Shown: positions 18,107 to 25,628 of the stretch, in pieces
Numbering within the stretch: the stretch's first letter is position 1
How the letters are laid out: the number at the start of each line of letters is the position of its first letter
DNA from: a bacterium M00.F.Ca.ET.205.01.1.1
GTDB taxonomy: Bacteria > Pseudomonadota > Alphaproteobacteria > Rhizobiales > Rhizobiaceae
NCBI GenBank assembly: GCA_004791255.1
Contig: SRUQ01000017.1
Span: 1-56,102 of the forward strand
Length of the DNA stretch: 56,102 bases
Direction of reading: 5' to 3'
Program-made: the position numbers and the translations under genes
The notes under the pieces: model-generated
Databases searched by the model: none
What the model was told of the DNA's origin: nothing
What the model saw: only the letters and a program-made list of their open reading frames with translations

Positions 18107-18343
18107 ATGCCGAGATTTTTTTTCGACAGCCACGATGGGACGATCCTCATACGCGACAGTGACGGCTTGGAGTTTGCCACAGCGCAGGAGGCGAAGCAGG
18201 CTCTTCAGGATTTCTTGGTGAGCGTATTGCAGAATTCCAGGCGAAAAGACGAGGAACGTTCCGTGGTGTGGGTACTCCTCCGCGACGAAACCGGTAAGCC
18301 GCTCACCCAAGCTATCACGGAGATCAGAGACATTTCAAACTGA
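18107..18343 (+). CDS. DUF6894-type small protein
   Basis: The 78-residue product starts MPRFFFDSHDGTILIRDSDG, the signature opening of a rhizobial small-protein family (DUF6894). It is followed by GLEFATAQEAKQALQDFLV and the closing strand WVLLRDETGKPLTQ. ATG 18107 is preferred over the overlapping TTG at 18104. The role is unknown. A longer paralogue lies at 37424-37717. Confidence 0.75.
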   Translation: MPRFFFDSHDGTILIRDSDGLEFATAQEAKQALQDFLVSVLQNSRRKDEERSVVWVLLRDETGKPLTQAITEIRDISN

Positions 18344-18404
18344 CCCCCCTACCGGAAAGCGCGGCCCGTATAAAAAGCGCGAGAAAGCTGCTATCGCTTA
18401 AGCG

Positions 18405-18602
18405 ATGAAGGAAACCGTTCTGGCGATGCTGGAGCAGCACGTGCTGCTAGGCGAGCGCCACATTGCGCGCCAGCGTGAGATCGTCGCCGACTTCCACCAT
18501 AAGGGTTTTAGGACAGACCTAGCAGAAGAGCTTTTGAGCCTGTTTGAGCAGATGCAGATTTTGCACGTCTCTCACCGGGATCGGCTTTTAAATTCAAACT
18601 GA
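18405..18602 (+). CDS. short helical protein, unknown function
   Basis: The 65-residue product starts MKETVLAMLEQHVLLGERHI and looks like two amphipathic helices (RQREIVADFHHKGFRTDLAE, then LLSLFEQMQILHVSHRDRLL). The composition is like real small rhizobial proteins. The ribosome site is weak. It is followed by the hairpin at 18716-18742 and lies 61 bases after the DUF6894 gene, so the two may be cotranscribed. Confidence 0.5.
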   Translation: MKETVLAMLEQHVLLGERHIARQREIVADFHHKGFRTDLAEELLSLFEQMQILHVSHRDRLLNSN

Positions 18603-18715
18603 GACACTACCGGCCTATTTAGCGGGTTTCCCGATTCGCGCCAAATCGGGCCGACAAGGTCGAGAACGAGGGGCGGCCAATTGCTACCACAGCGATTTCT
18701 CTCTTCCATTAGGAA

Positions 18716-18742
18716 GCCCGCCACTGAGGGACGGTGGCGGGC
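18716..18742 (+). terminator. hairpin, possible terminator
   Basis: GCCCGCCAC (18716-18724) pairs perfectly with GTGGCGGGC (18734-18742) around a 9-base loop. No T-run follows on the plus strand. Confidence 0.4.
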
Positions 18743-18836
18743 TAAGAAGGTTGGAGACCAACCCTCTGGCTCGTCTTCTGGGGGAAGACGGAGCCGGCAC
18801 AATCAACTGGCATGATTTGAAATTCCCGGCGCAAAC

Positions 18837-18860
18837 AAAAAAGCCCGCTGCTCAGCGGGC
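18837..18860 (-). terminator. intrinsic terminator facing the minus strand
   Basis: GCCCGCT (18843-18849) and AGCGGGC (18854-18860) form a 7-bp stem with a 4-base loop. On the minus strand a run of Ts follows directly. No minus-strand gene ends here, so it may terminate an unannotated RNA. Confidence 0.55.
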
Positions 18861-19019
18861 CCGGTCTGGAATTAACGCAGCGGCAGCGGGGTTGGGTGCA
18901 CCGTCAGGCTGGCGGCAACGCGAGGCGAAGGCGATGCGCCCGCGCGCGGCAGGGGCACTGTGGCCAAGTGAGTCCGCGACCGGCCGCCTTGCGCCGAGAG
19001 AATGCGAGAGAAATCCGAT

Positions 19020-19109
19020 ATGAAAAAGAAGTACGAGAAGCCCACAATGGTAAAGCGGGAGCGCCTGTCCGCTGTCCTCGCTGTGGCTGTTTCCGGACCT
19101 GTTGCCTAA
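19020..19109 (+). CDS. 29-codon peptide resembling a RiPP precursor
   Basis: ATG 19020 to TAA 19107-19109 encodes MKKKYEKPTMVKRERLSAV followed by LAVAVSGPVA. The leader-like half with Tyr-x-x-Pro (YEKP) and KRERLSAV resembles the leaders of lasso-type peptides and the short proteins annotated as putative RiPP precursors in rhizobia. The tail is small and hydrophobic. A weak GAGAGAAA lies upstream. No B-, C- or E-type lasso maturation gene is in the window, so either the modification machinery is elsewhere or the resemblance is misleading. Confidence 0.4.
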   Translation: MKKKYEKPTMVKRERLSAVLAVAVSGPVA

Positions 19110-19170
19110 CCCCTCAAGGCTGCGACCACCAGTTTCTGCTAGCGCGGGGGGGCAGGCTTTTGCGTTCCGG

Positions 19171-19442
19171 CTAAAGCAAGCGATTTTCGTCAGGTCTTCT
19201 GGCATGAAGCGGCCTGGACACAAGCCGCTGGAGCCGCAAGACGGCGCCAAGTGGCAATCGTAGGAACAAAATCACGACAGGCCGGCATTCATAAGGACTC
19301 GCGAAGTTAAGCGGGTAGAGATCGCGCTGGTCGGCCTTTGTCCGCAATACGGGCAAGCGTAGAAATGGTCATCTTCGTGAAGGACCTTACGCCCGTGCAA
19401 CTTGCCGGGCAGGGGAGGGCCAGGGTCGGAGAGCTTAGTCAT
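19171..19442 (-). pseudogene. small zinc-ribbon protein, probably frameshifted
   Basis: From ATG 19442 the frame reads MTKLSDPGPPLPGKLHGRK and HFYACPYCGQ, a CxxC knuckle. The likely continuation DQRDLYPLNFASPYECRPV is in another frame a few bases later. Joined, the protein would carry CPYC plus later residues, like small rhizobial zinc-ribbon proteins. Read as it stands it ends at 19272 after 56 residues. Confidence 0.4.
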
Positions 19443-19469
19443 TCCGCGCCTGCCTTTTTGCACCGTTCA

Positions 19470-19652
19470 TCATCCGCCTTGTTTCTTGAGATTGCGCGCC
19501 TCGCGGAGTAGCGAGTTGGCATCGTTCCCGATCAAGCGGACGAGTTCGTGCGCCTGCGCTTCCGTTATGCCAGTTTCCCGAACCAGGAATCGAACCCGGA
19601 ATTCCTTCTCTTCGTTCATTCGCGCTGACCGTTCTTTTTCGCTTTCCGCCAT
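19470..19652 (-). CDS. small helical protein related to DUF3606
   Basis: The product (60 residues from ATG 19652, or 49 from ATG 19619) contains RFLVRETGITEAQAHELVRL followed by IGNDANSLLREARNLKKQ. It aligns with the 58-residue protein at 42530 (TGLREEEAKRLIELIGTDWN) and more loosely with the DUF3606 protein at 20696. The EcfG-type box at 19661-19685 would start the message only a few bases before 19652. So either the mRNA is almost leaderless or translation starts at 19619. Confidence 0.65.
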   Translation of the reverse strand: MAESEKERSARMNEEKEFRVRFLVRETGITEAQAHELVRLIGNDANSLLREARNLKKQGG

Positions 19653-19660
19653 CAAGCCGA

Positions 19661-19685
19661 AACCTGCTAGGAATGCGTTAGTTCC
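19661..19685 (-). promoter_or_regulatory. EcfG-type promoter, GGTT variant
   Basis: Minus-strand GGAAC, 16 bases, GGTT, immediately upstream of the small helical protein gene. Confidence 0.45.
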
Positions 19686-20218
19686 GGCAGCACGTGTTTT
19701 GTGTTTCTCATTTCCAACTTGGGAACAATTTTAGTAAATGCTGATTGAATCGCGGTTTTGCGAGTGCGGGCCAGCGCCGCTATTGTATTCGACATGGGGC
19801 ATATACGCCCTATAGTAAATTCAGAGCGAATAGCTCGAATAGCGCGGGTTTCCAACGGCCTCGCTGCTATGTCCCTGATTTCAGCCGGGGGCGCCCGCCG
19901 CTGCCGTGAATGGGGCGGCGGGCTAATGTCTCCCCATCGTATCGCGTCTGGCTTGAGTGGTGGATTTGTAGGTTCGTTAGGTCGCGCGCGGGTCCTGCTG
20001 GAATGGATCGATCCTGCGGCGGCCCGACGGTTGGGGGTTGGGGTGCGGGGACGACCGCCGGGCCTAACCGGCAGGCTCGCCGGCTGGCGAGGATATAGGC
20101 CGGTCGAACCCCATCGCTACTTGGCAAAACGGGGGTGTTTGGCTCCCCGAAGAGAGAGCTTGACCGGGAGCCGACGGCGACGACGTAAGAGCGGGACCGC
20201 GTTCATGCGGCGTGCTTG
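19686..20218. other. 533-base stretch, no supported gene
   Basis: A long plus-strand frame spans 19758-20384 but its translation is Arg/Ala/Gly-rich without conserved features, as expected from GC-rich non-coding DNA. I see no recognisable element. Confidence 0.3.
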
Positions 20219-20380
20219 TCAGCCAGCGAATGCGTGGACGACGGCAAAGCCCACGCCGATCGCAAGCCCGGTAACAAGGCCTTCGGCCAGCCGCACCATG
20301 CCGTGGCGTGCCCGCAACGTGGTCTGTGGGGCTTTCAGGATGCGAGCGAGTTCATCAAGCGCGTGTTTCAGGGCTGAATC
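20219..20380 (-). pseudogene. remnant or micro-ORF with one membrane helix
   Basis: The minus frame reads ALKHALDELARILKAP, then RLAEGLVTGLAIGVGFAV and VHAFAG before TGA at 20219-20221. It looks like a true coding tail with an amphipathic helix and a membrane segment. The frame is closed upstream by TAA at 20381-20383. The only ATG in frame (20299) would give 26 residues, so the N-terminus has probably been lost. Confidence 0.4.
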
Positions 20381-20638
20381 TTAGATCGAAACCGATTCTG
20401 CGTGAATCCCCCCATTCATGCTTTGATGCTTGGCGCGAGTGGCTTCAGGGGCGCTTGCAATTGCAATCTGGCGACCGTAGCCAGAATGGCAGCCGCCAGC
20501 GCCTCTGCCCATGGGCTCCGGACCATAGAGCCCGTTCACGGCCTCCTCGCTCGGCACTACGCCAGGCGGCCAGTGCTCCTCGATTGTCCGCCGGATTAAG
20601 GTCAGTGCGGCCCGGCATTCGTCGGCCTCGATCTTCAT
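20381..20638 (-). pseudogene. small protein, possible frameshift
   Basis: From ATG 20638 the frame starts MKIEADECRAALTLIRRTIE and EEHWPPGVVPSEEAVNGLYG, which looks like a genuine protein. After GPEP the reading becomes Gly/Ser-rich, whereas the neighbouring frame continues as a good helix, WAEALAAAILATVARLQLQA, ending near 20416. A one-base change near 20510 is the simplest explanation. I do not recognise the family. Confidence 0.4.
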
Positions 20639-20695
20639 GAATTTGAAACATGCATTTAAGCTAATTCCGCAGCGGGCGGCCCCAGCTCGATCTGA

Positions 20696-20890
20696 TCATC
20701 GCCCTTTCAGCGCTTTGGCTTCGAGCCACAACTTCACCCGGTCGTTCCCATGCTTGGCGATCAGTTCCCGCACCTGCGCAGGCGTGATGCCGGCTTTCTC
20801 GGCGAAATGAGCAACCTCATAATCCTCATCGGCAGACACCCGGCCCCGATCGCGAAAGTCCTTCTTGCTCTTGTCGTCTGCCAATTTCAT
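20696..20890 (-). CDS. DUF3606 protein
   Basis: The 64-residue product MKLADDKSKKDFRDRGRVS, DEDYEVAHFAEKAGITPAQ, VRELIAKHGNDRVKLWLEAK is a typical DUF3606 sequence with the DxxRV, EDYEV and W-containing helix. ATG 20890 follows TGGAGGA at ideal spacing, so the longer open frame to 21070 is ignored. The function is unknown. The EcfG-like box at 20912-20936 lies just upstream. Confidence 0.85.
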   Translation of the reverse strand: MKLADDKSKKDFRDRGRVSADEDYEVAHFAEKAGITPAQVRELIAKHGNDRVKLWLEAKALKGR

Positions 20891-20911
20891 TCCTCCAGTC
20901 AGATGGGTGCC

Positions 20912-20936
20912 AACGTGGATCGCTTCACTTTGTTGC
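20912..20936 (-). promoter_or_regulatory. EcfG-like promoter with one -35 mismatch
   Basis: Minus-strand GCAAC, 16 bases, CGTT, 22 bases upstream of the DUF3606 start. Confidence 0.4.
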
Positions 20937-21035
20937 ATGGCCCGACCGCTTCGCTGCAGGATTTCCGGGAAGAGGATTAACCTTGCCTTTAGCGGCTCCA
21001 TGATTTTATAGGCGCGGCAGTTGGAGTCGGGACTC

Positions 21036-21245
21036 ATGCCAATTAGACACAAGGCTGTTGATGCCGGCATTCTCCAACCGGAGGAACTGGCCTTGCTTAG
21101 TCGAGTGTTCGATCAGCTAAAGTCAGATGACCAATCGCCCGATGCTCGCGACGCCATCGCATCCCGCATCATTGCAAATTACATGGCCGGCATCAAAGAC
21201 GAGGCGGAACTGGCCTCCCTTTCGAAGCGTCCGCTAGGGCGGTAG
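21036..21245 (+). CDS. small conserved-looking protein, unknown function
   Basis: The 69-residue product starts MPIRHKAVDAGILQPEELAL, then LSRVFDQLKSDDQSPDARDA and IASRIIANYMAGIKDEAELA. It is helical and acidic, and its composition fits a real protein. ATG 21036 follows GGAG (21023-21026); the open frame begins at a TTG upstream. The stop overlaps the stop of the convergent gene at 21234. Confidence 0.6.
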   Translation: MPIRHKAVDAGILQPEELALLSRVFDQLKSDDQSPDARDAIASRIIANYMAGIKDEAELASLSKRPLGR

Positions 21246-21560
21246 GCGAGCTCGCGTCGCCTTGTCCACCAGCGGCGTCTTCCGCTTCGGCGGCACATAC
21301 CGCGTCACAAGCCTGACAGTGTTGGCGTTGACGGTGACAGGATTGCCCAGCTTGACGGTCACTTTCCCCTCATCGACATGGGTGACGTCGCCAACCAGTT
21401 CGATGTGCTGTCCCTTGATCGCCTGCAATGTCCTGTCAATGATGGAATGCGGCTGGCCATACGACGGTATCGAGACGCTGACGCGATCATCAGTGACGCG
21501 CTTGCGGATCGTCGCGGTGATGGCGACCTCGTCGCCAATGCTGAAGCTGCCCTTCGCCAT
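21234..21560 (-). CDS. small beta-rich protein, unknown function
   Basis: The 108-residue product starts MAKGSFSIGDEVAITATIRK, continues DDRVSVSIPSYGQPHSIID, then HIELVGDVTHVDEGKVTVKL and NPVTVNANTVRLVTRYVPPK. Alternating hydrophobic strands suggest a small beta barrel, possibly OB- or SH3-like. The tail is basic. ATG 21560 has no obvious ribosome site. I do not recognise the family. Confidence 0.6.
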   Translation of the reverse strand: MAKGSFSIGDEVAITATIRKRVTDDRVSVSIPSYGQPHSIIDRTLQAIKGQHIELVGDVTHVDEGKVTVKLGNPVTVNANTVRLVTRYVPPKRKTPLVDKATRARLPP

Positions 21561-21768
21561 ATGTATGAGTCTGGCGCAGCAGAAGCCTTCGTCAAGCAGT
21601 TGCTAATGGACTATTGGCCCAGTTGTGCAGGTTGCGAAAAGACTGCAATCTTGCTTTGCCCTAGAACCCAGCTTCTGGGACACGGCCCGGCCCGCGACAT
21701 CCTGTGTCACCTCGATAAGCGAGCCGGGCTGTGGGCGGTTCCCAAAATTCCTTTAGGCAGCCCAAGAA

Positions 21769-21996
21769 ATGGCCTCTGATCGGCTCGTTGTTCGCTTCGC
21801 CTACCAGCGAGGCTGGCAAGTGGTCGAGAACAATCGCGCTGTTGAGACTTTCGACAGCAAGGCAGAGGCATTCTCCTACCTCCAAAGCCGTGGCGCGCGG
21901 GTCTGGCTGGCTTGGAGCAGGACCGTCATTGCCAGGCAATCGCACCCTTCGATTTCTCGGCGCAGTTCCAACAGGACAGCGTCGGCCGGATTATGA
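21769..21996 (+). CDS. short DUF2188-like protein
   Basis: The 75-residue product starts MASDRLVVRFAYQRGWQVVE, then NNRAVETFDSKAEAFSYLQS. The W-x-V ... A...F-x-(S/T)-K-x-E-A pattern is that of small DUF2188-like proteins. After residue 50 the sequence turns Ser/Arg-rich and may have shifted frame. Function unknown. Confidence 0.4.
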   Translation: MASDRLVVRFAYQRGWQVVENNRAVETFDSKAEAFSYLQSRGARVWLAWSRTVIARQSHPSISRRSSNRTASAGL

Positions 21997-22151
21997 AGCA
22001 CATCCATGGTCCGTCTGCCGGCACCTGGTTCTGGACATGTTACGACGGTGGCGCACGCGGAACCGTTCAAACCAAGCTCCAGGCCGTGGCCGGCGTCGAG
22101 GCGGCATATACCCGGCGGGTTGTGAGCATCCAGTCTGGGCAGCTGAAGTAA
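21993..22151 (+). CDS. 52-residue protein, unknown function
   Basis: ATG 21993 opens MKHIHGPSAGTWFWTCYDGG, ARGTVQTKLQAVAGVEAAYT and ends SIQSGQLK. The aromatic start and regular composition suggest a real small gene. It overlaps the end of the preceding frame by 4 bases. A strong inverted repeat starts 3 bases after its stop. The ribosome site is weak. Confidence 0.4.
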   Translation: MKHIHGPSAGTWFWTCYDGGARGTVQTKLQAVAGVEAAYTRRVVSIQSGQLK

Positions 22152-22154
22152 AAT

Positions 22155-22201
22155 GGCCGGCGCCCGTTGGGAGCTTGGGTGGCTTGGGGAAGGCGCCGGC
22201 C
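22155..22201 (+). terminator. 10-bp perfect inverted repeat
   Basis: GGCCGGCGCC (22155-22164) and GGCGCCGGCC (22192-22201) can pair fully with a 27-base loop. It sits directly after the 52-residue gene. There is no T-run. Confidence 0.35.
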
Positions 22202-22423
22202 AAGCGGACAGTCAGGTCCGCCGCGCCTCATGCATGACGCATTCGCTGGCGAGTCGGTATGGCGCGATCACGTATCCGCTAGTGGCGTCTCCCGTGAGAA
22301 GCGCCGCCTTCACCTGGGCAAGCATTACCTTCAACATGGGGCGGGTGTACCGCTATTGGGCGGATGCCGAGGATAGCTTGGCGCTTTAGGCGTTGGAACA
22401 GATCGACCTAGCCCTGACCGAAC

Positions 22424-22687
22424 TCAAGCGTGACAAGTCGCCGATCCTGTGGGGCAGATCGGTTTCGGTCCGTATAATATCGCGTATCTCGGGCCGGGAC
22501 CGGACTGCCGTCGTCTCTCGTTGACGTCTTTCAGCGCGGCGGCAGCCTCGAGAGCCTGTTGAGCGTAAGCCAACTCGTCCTGCAGCATCTGCAGGCCCGC
22601 CTCAGTAACGAGATTGATTCGATCGGAGATAGGGGCGCGCAGGTGGGACGGTTTCCGATGCAGCCTCGGCGCTTTCCTCTTTGGCAA
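22424..22687 (-). pseudogene. N-terminal remnant of a GreA/GreB-type elongation factor
   Basis: From 22687 the frame reads NLVTEAGLQMLQDELAYAQQ, then DVNERRRQSGP. This matches the N-terminal coiled-coil of GreA/GreB-family proteins in rhizobia (VT..GL..L...L..A, later ERRRQSGPALRDARYF). The continuation ARDTRYYTDR is in another frame, and the C-terminal FKBP-like domain is absent. The gene is truncated and frameshifted. Confidence 0.55.
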
Positions 22688-22921
22688 ACGCTACACTCAA
22701 TTGTCGGCTCCGTGTCGACCCCTGTCACCAATCGGATACCCTACAGAAAACAATAAAGCTGCAAGATTTTTGACGGCTGGCGCCGACAGAAACGGAATGT
22801 TCACGACGGTCAGTGCTGGCAAGTCTGTTACCTCGCTCTCGACGCCAAAACCAGATGACCCATTTCGGCCCATCAAGGCCTGGATACATCGGTGATATAT
22901 CGGCGCCCCGTGCATATCTTT

Positions 22922-24352
22922 TCAGGCAAAAGCCCATTCTGCATCGGTCGGCGCAATCGCTTGTTCTTTCAGCCTCACGCAAAGTTCCGTCCACGACAAG
23001 TCCGTAACAAAGCTGCTCATAGCCCCGGAAGCTTCCGCAAACGGCATATCGCCGAAGCGCTCGATGATATCGCTGGTCTCGCCTATGCGGCCCCGTCGCA
23101 ATAGCTCGAAGGGATCGTCATCACGCTCAATTACCCGATGGCCCCAAGCCCCAGGAACATCGTCCGTTCCAAGGGTATGTCGAAGATCCGCATCAAGCCC
23201 CGCAGCCTCGAGTGCACGAGAGACAACGTAGCGCATCAAGGGGTGGTAGACCGGCTGATGACTGCCCCCGAGCGCGCGTACCCCGGGCAAGATCGACACC
23301 ACTAGAAACATAAGGAGGAGATTCGGAACCAGGGTGCGGTTCGCCAGTCGATAAAGGATCTCTGGGGCCGCGAAGCGGGCCACTTTCATTCCCGTCGTCG
23401 AATGCACAAGATCTCCTGCCACAAGCCTTAGCGGCAGCCGCCTGCCATTTTCATAAAACCAAAAAAAATCGGTTCCGCGTGCCAGCCAGCCACTCCAGGG
23501 GCCGGCGGCCAGCCTGTCGATCTCGGCAAGAATGTTTGAGGCAAGTCGCGGGTCTTCCAGCAGCCTCAGCCTCAGCCAGGAATCCCGATCCGAAATATGG
23601 TCCGCGACCAGGTCGGCAATGTCCTCGTCGTCGATCTGCAGGAAGGCAAAACGGTCTCCGAACAGCTTCGGCCACAGCTCGATATTGCCTGCTTTTATGG
23701 CATGCGCCGGCCGTTCGAAGTGTCTCTCTGGCAGAAGGCTGCGAAGCAACGTGAGCGCTTCTCCATCGGCACTTGGCTGCGCCGGCATCAGCTCGAACCG
23801 GTAGGATCCCGGCCCGGTCAGAAGGCTGTATCCGATCATCCGGCTCCGGCTGAGGCCGAAGACGTTGATCGGTTTGCCGTCGAGGGTTAGCCAGCCTGGC
23901 CCCTTGCGCGTCTTTTCAACGAGGCTCACCGTCGAAACGGCGTAGGAGACATAAGTCGAGCAACCATGCGAAGAGAGGCCAAGAAGGCTAAATATATGCG
24001 TGTAATAGGCTTCCGGCTCCGTGAGGAGAAACAGGTGAGGGCCCGTCTGCAGCACGCGACGTTGTTCGAACTCCCTGCAGATCTGTCCGACCTTTTCGGC
24101 AGATAACCCGCTACGCGTTCCCGCTTTTCTGATCGCCTCGAGCAGCTTGCTGAGGGCGCGACGGCGGATTTCCGGCTCGGCCTTCAAAGCTGGCGCCTCA
24201 AAAAGCCGGAATGCATAGTCGCGGATCGGCCGGGAATAATAGGACAGCGTCCACGGATAGAGCGTCGCCAGTGAGCCGAGGACTGCCTGTTTCGTGCCTG
24301 TTTCTGCAGCTAGCTCATCCACCTCACAATTCAACCTCTTGCTGCTCGACAC
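22922..24352 (-). CDS. unrecognised 476-residue protein, coupled to the MFS exporter
   Basis: I cannot assign this soluble-looking protein with confidence. It has an N-terminal helical third (RRALSKLLEAIRKAG), a segment VLQTGPHLFLLTEPEAYYTH near 125-150, GPGWLTLDGKPINVFGLSRS near 178-198, a strand pair FFWFYENGRRLPLRLVAGDL near 315, a hydrophobic stretch VPNLLLMFLVVSILPGVRAL (about 365-385) and GGSHQPVYHPLM after it. This order resembles, weakly, that of BshC cysteine ligases (a vTGqq-like loop, FF..GRR.LR, and LvP...YvGG), but I see no decisive motif. The GTG start at 24352 lies inside the MFS gene (29-base overlap), so the two are translationally coupled; an in-frame GTG at about 24322 is an alternative. 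An enzyme making the MFS cargo is an inference. Confidence 0.8.
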   Translation of the reverse strand: MSSSKRLNCEVDELAAETGTKQAVLGSLATLYPWTLSYYSRPIRDYAFRLFEAPALKAEPEIRRRALSKLLEAIRKAGTRSGLSAEKVGQICREFEQRRVLQTGPHLFLLTEPEAYYTHIFSLLGLSSHGCSTYVSYAVSTVSLVEKTRKGPGWLTLDGKPINVFGLSRSRMIGYSLLTGPGSYRFELMPAQPSADGEALTLLRSLLPERHFERPAHAIKAGNIELWPKLFGDRFAFLQIDDEDIADLVADHISDRDSWLRLRLLEDPRLASNILAEIDRLAAGPWSGWLARGTDFFWFYENGRRLPLRLVAGDLVHSTTGMKVARFAAPEILYRLANRTLVPNLLLMFLVVSILPGVRALGGSHQPVYHPLMRYVVSRALEAAGLDADLRHTLGTDDVPGAWGHRVIERDDDPFELLRRGRIGETSDIIERFGDMPFAEASGAMSSFVTDLSWTELCVRLKEQAIAPTDAEWAFA

Positions 24353-25490
24353 CGATGCTCAATGCAGAAATGGCGATGAGAAGCACCACTCCAAACCCGA
24401 AGAAAATCGTCGATGGAAATACGCTGTCTCCCAAAACGGCAGCGACGCTGAAAATGAGCAATCCAAGCACGGCAGCGAGACTGTGCATGAGGCCCTTGGC
24501 CCTGCCTAACACATTGTCGGATGCACGCGAGTGTAATGTGACCTCGACGCTGACGCGCCCCAGATTGTATAGAAATCCAAGAGCGGCAAAGATTGCCAGT
24601 GTCCAGGGCGCGCGCGCAGGTATCAGCGCCATCAGCGCGAGCGCAATTAGGCCCAAAAGCACTAGGTGCAGTGTATGCGCATTTATCGCTCGTGGCAGCC
24701 TGACTAGAACTAGCGCCCCGATCAACGAGCCCGCCGACCAAGCCGTCTCCAGGTAGCCGAAGGCCGCGGCCGAGTCTTTCTGTTCTTCGAACACGAAACT
24801 TGACCCCAGCACACTGACCAACACCGCACTTCCGTAGAGAAGAGCGTATACCGCAAAGAGGCGAAGCAGGCTCAAATCAATGTTAAACGCAGGGCTTTTG
24901 GAACTGCCGACACTGTTTGAGATTGAGCCTGGACGCACTGAGTGCAGACAGCCCGCTGAAACAAGAAAGAACATGGCAAGGACGGTGAATGTGAGGGCAG
25001 GGGAGCGCTCACTCAGCAGGGGCCCAGCGAGCAGAGCTGCGCCGAGGCAGCCGAGTTGCATGGCGAAGAAGACGGTGGAATTTGAGGCCGCTAGATTATT
25101 GCCCCGAGCCATGAAGGGAATCATTGATTGCGAGGTCGTAAGCGCGACACGATCGCAAAATGCGAACAGGATCGCCGACAGGCAGATCGTCAGCAACACG
25201 CCCAGATAGAGAATTACGCAAGCCGTGGCGAGCAACACGACAAAGCGGCTGAGGTCTGCGGTCACATTCAACCGTCGTCGGTCAAACCGGTCCGCTATCA
25301 GGCCAACCAGCGGGCTTGCGACGAATTCGACCACACTGACGATAAAGAGCAACGTCGCTACGCCGGCACTCCCGTACCCAGCTTCGACAAGAACCCAGGC
25401 GGACGCGATATAATAGCCATTTCGTCCGACAGCCGCCGATAGCGTGCTGGTCAGGAACCCAACAGTAATGCAGGGTACGACGACCGGCAT
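24324..25490 (-). CDS. MFS transporter, EntS-like exporter type
   Basis: The 388-residue product has about 12 membrane segments. ASPLVGLIADRFDRRRLNV between helices 2 and 3 is the MFS signature loop (G..aDr..RR), and a related LHSRASDNVLGRAKGLMHS lies in the second half. The type is the 12-TM drug/siderophore exporter group (EntS-like) rather than a sugar importer. ATG 25490 is 138 bases after the AraC stop on the same strand, so the two may share a transcript. Its last 29 bases overlap the 476-residue gene. Export of the product of that enzyme is the simplest reading, but direction and substrate are inferred. Confidence 0.9.
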   Translation of the reverse strand: MPVVVPCITVGFLTSTLSAAVGRNGYYIASAWVLVEAGYGSAGVATLLFIVSVVEFVASPLVGLIADRFDRRRLNVTADLSRFVVLLATACVILYLGVLLTICLSAILFAFCDRVALTTSQSMIPFMARGNNLAASNSTVFFAMQLGCLGAALLAGPLLSERSPALTFTVLAMFFLVSAGCLHSVRPGSISNSVGSSKSPAFNIDLSLLRLFAVYALLYGSAVLVSVLGSSFVFEEQKDSAAAFGYLETAWSAGSLIGALVLVRLPRAINAHTLHLVLLGLIALALMALIPARAPWTLAIFAALGFLYNLGRVSVEVTLHSRASDNVLGRAKGLMHSLAAVLGLLIFSVAAVLGDSVFPSTIFFGFGVVLLIAISALSIGVEQQEVEL

Positions 25491-25628
25491 CTTATCAAGG
25501 ATTTCGATGTGTGTTTGACATGGGCGGCTTTTCCAACCTTCGGCCGCTCGTCATACCTTCTTCAGCGAATCCCGCTTAACAGTCAGGCTGAGTTTTTCAG
25601 ATAATTGCTGAAATAAGCCCGCTTCCGT

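Noticed and set aside
19758..20384. 208-residue plus-strand frame
   Set aside because: It has Arg/Ala/Gly-rich translation with no motif or ribosome site, and a better coding signal lies on the other strand at 20219-20638.
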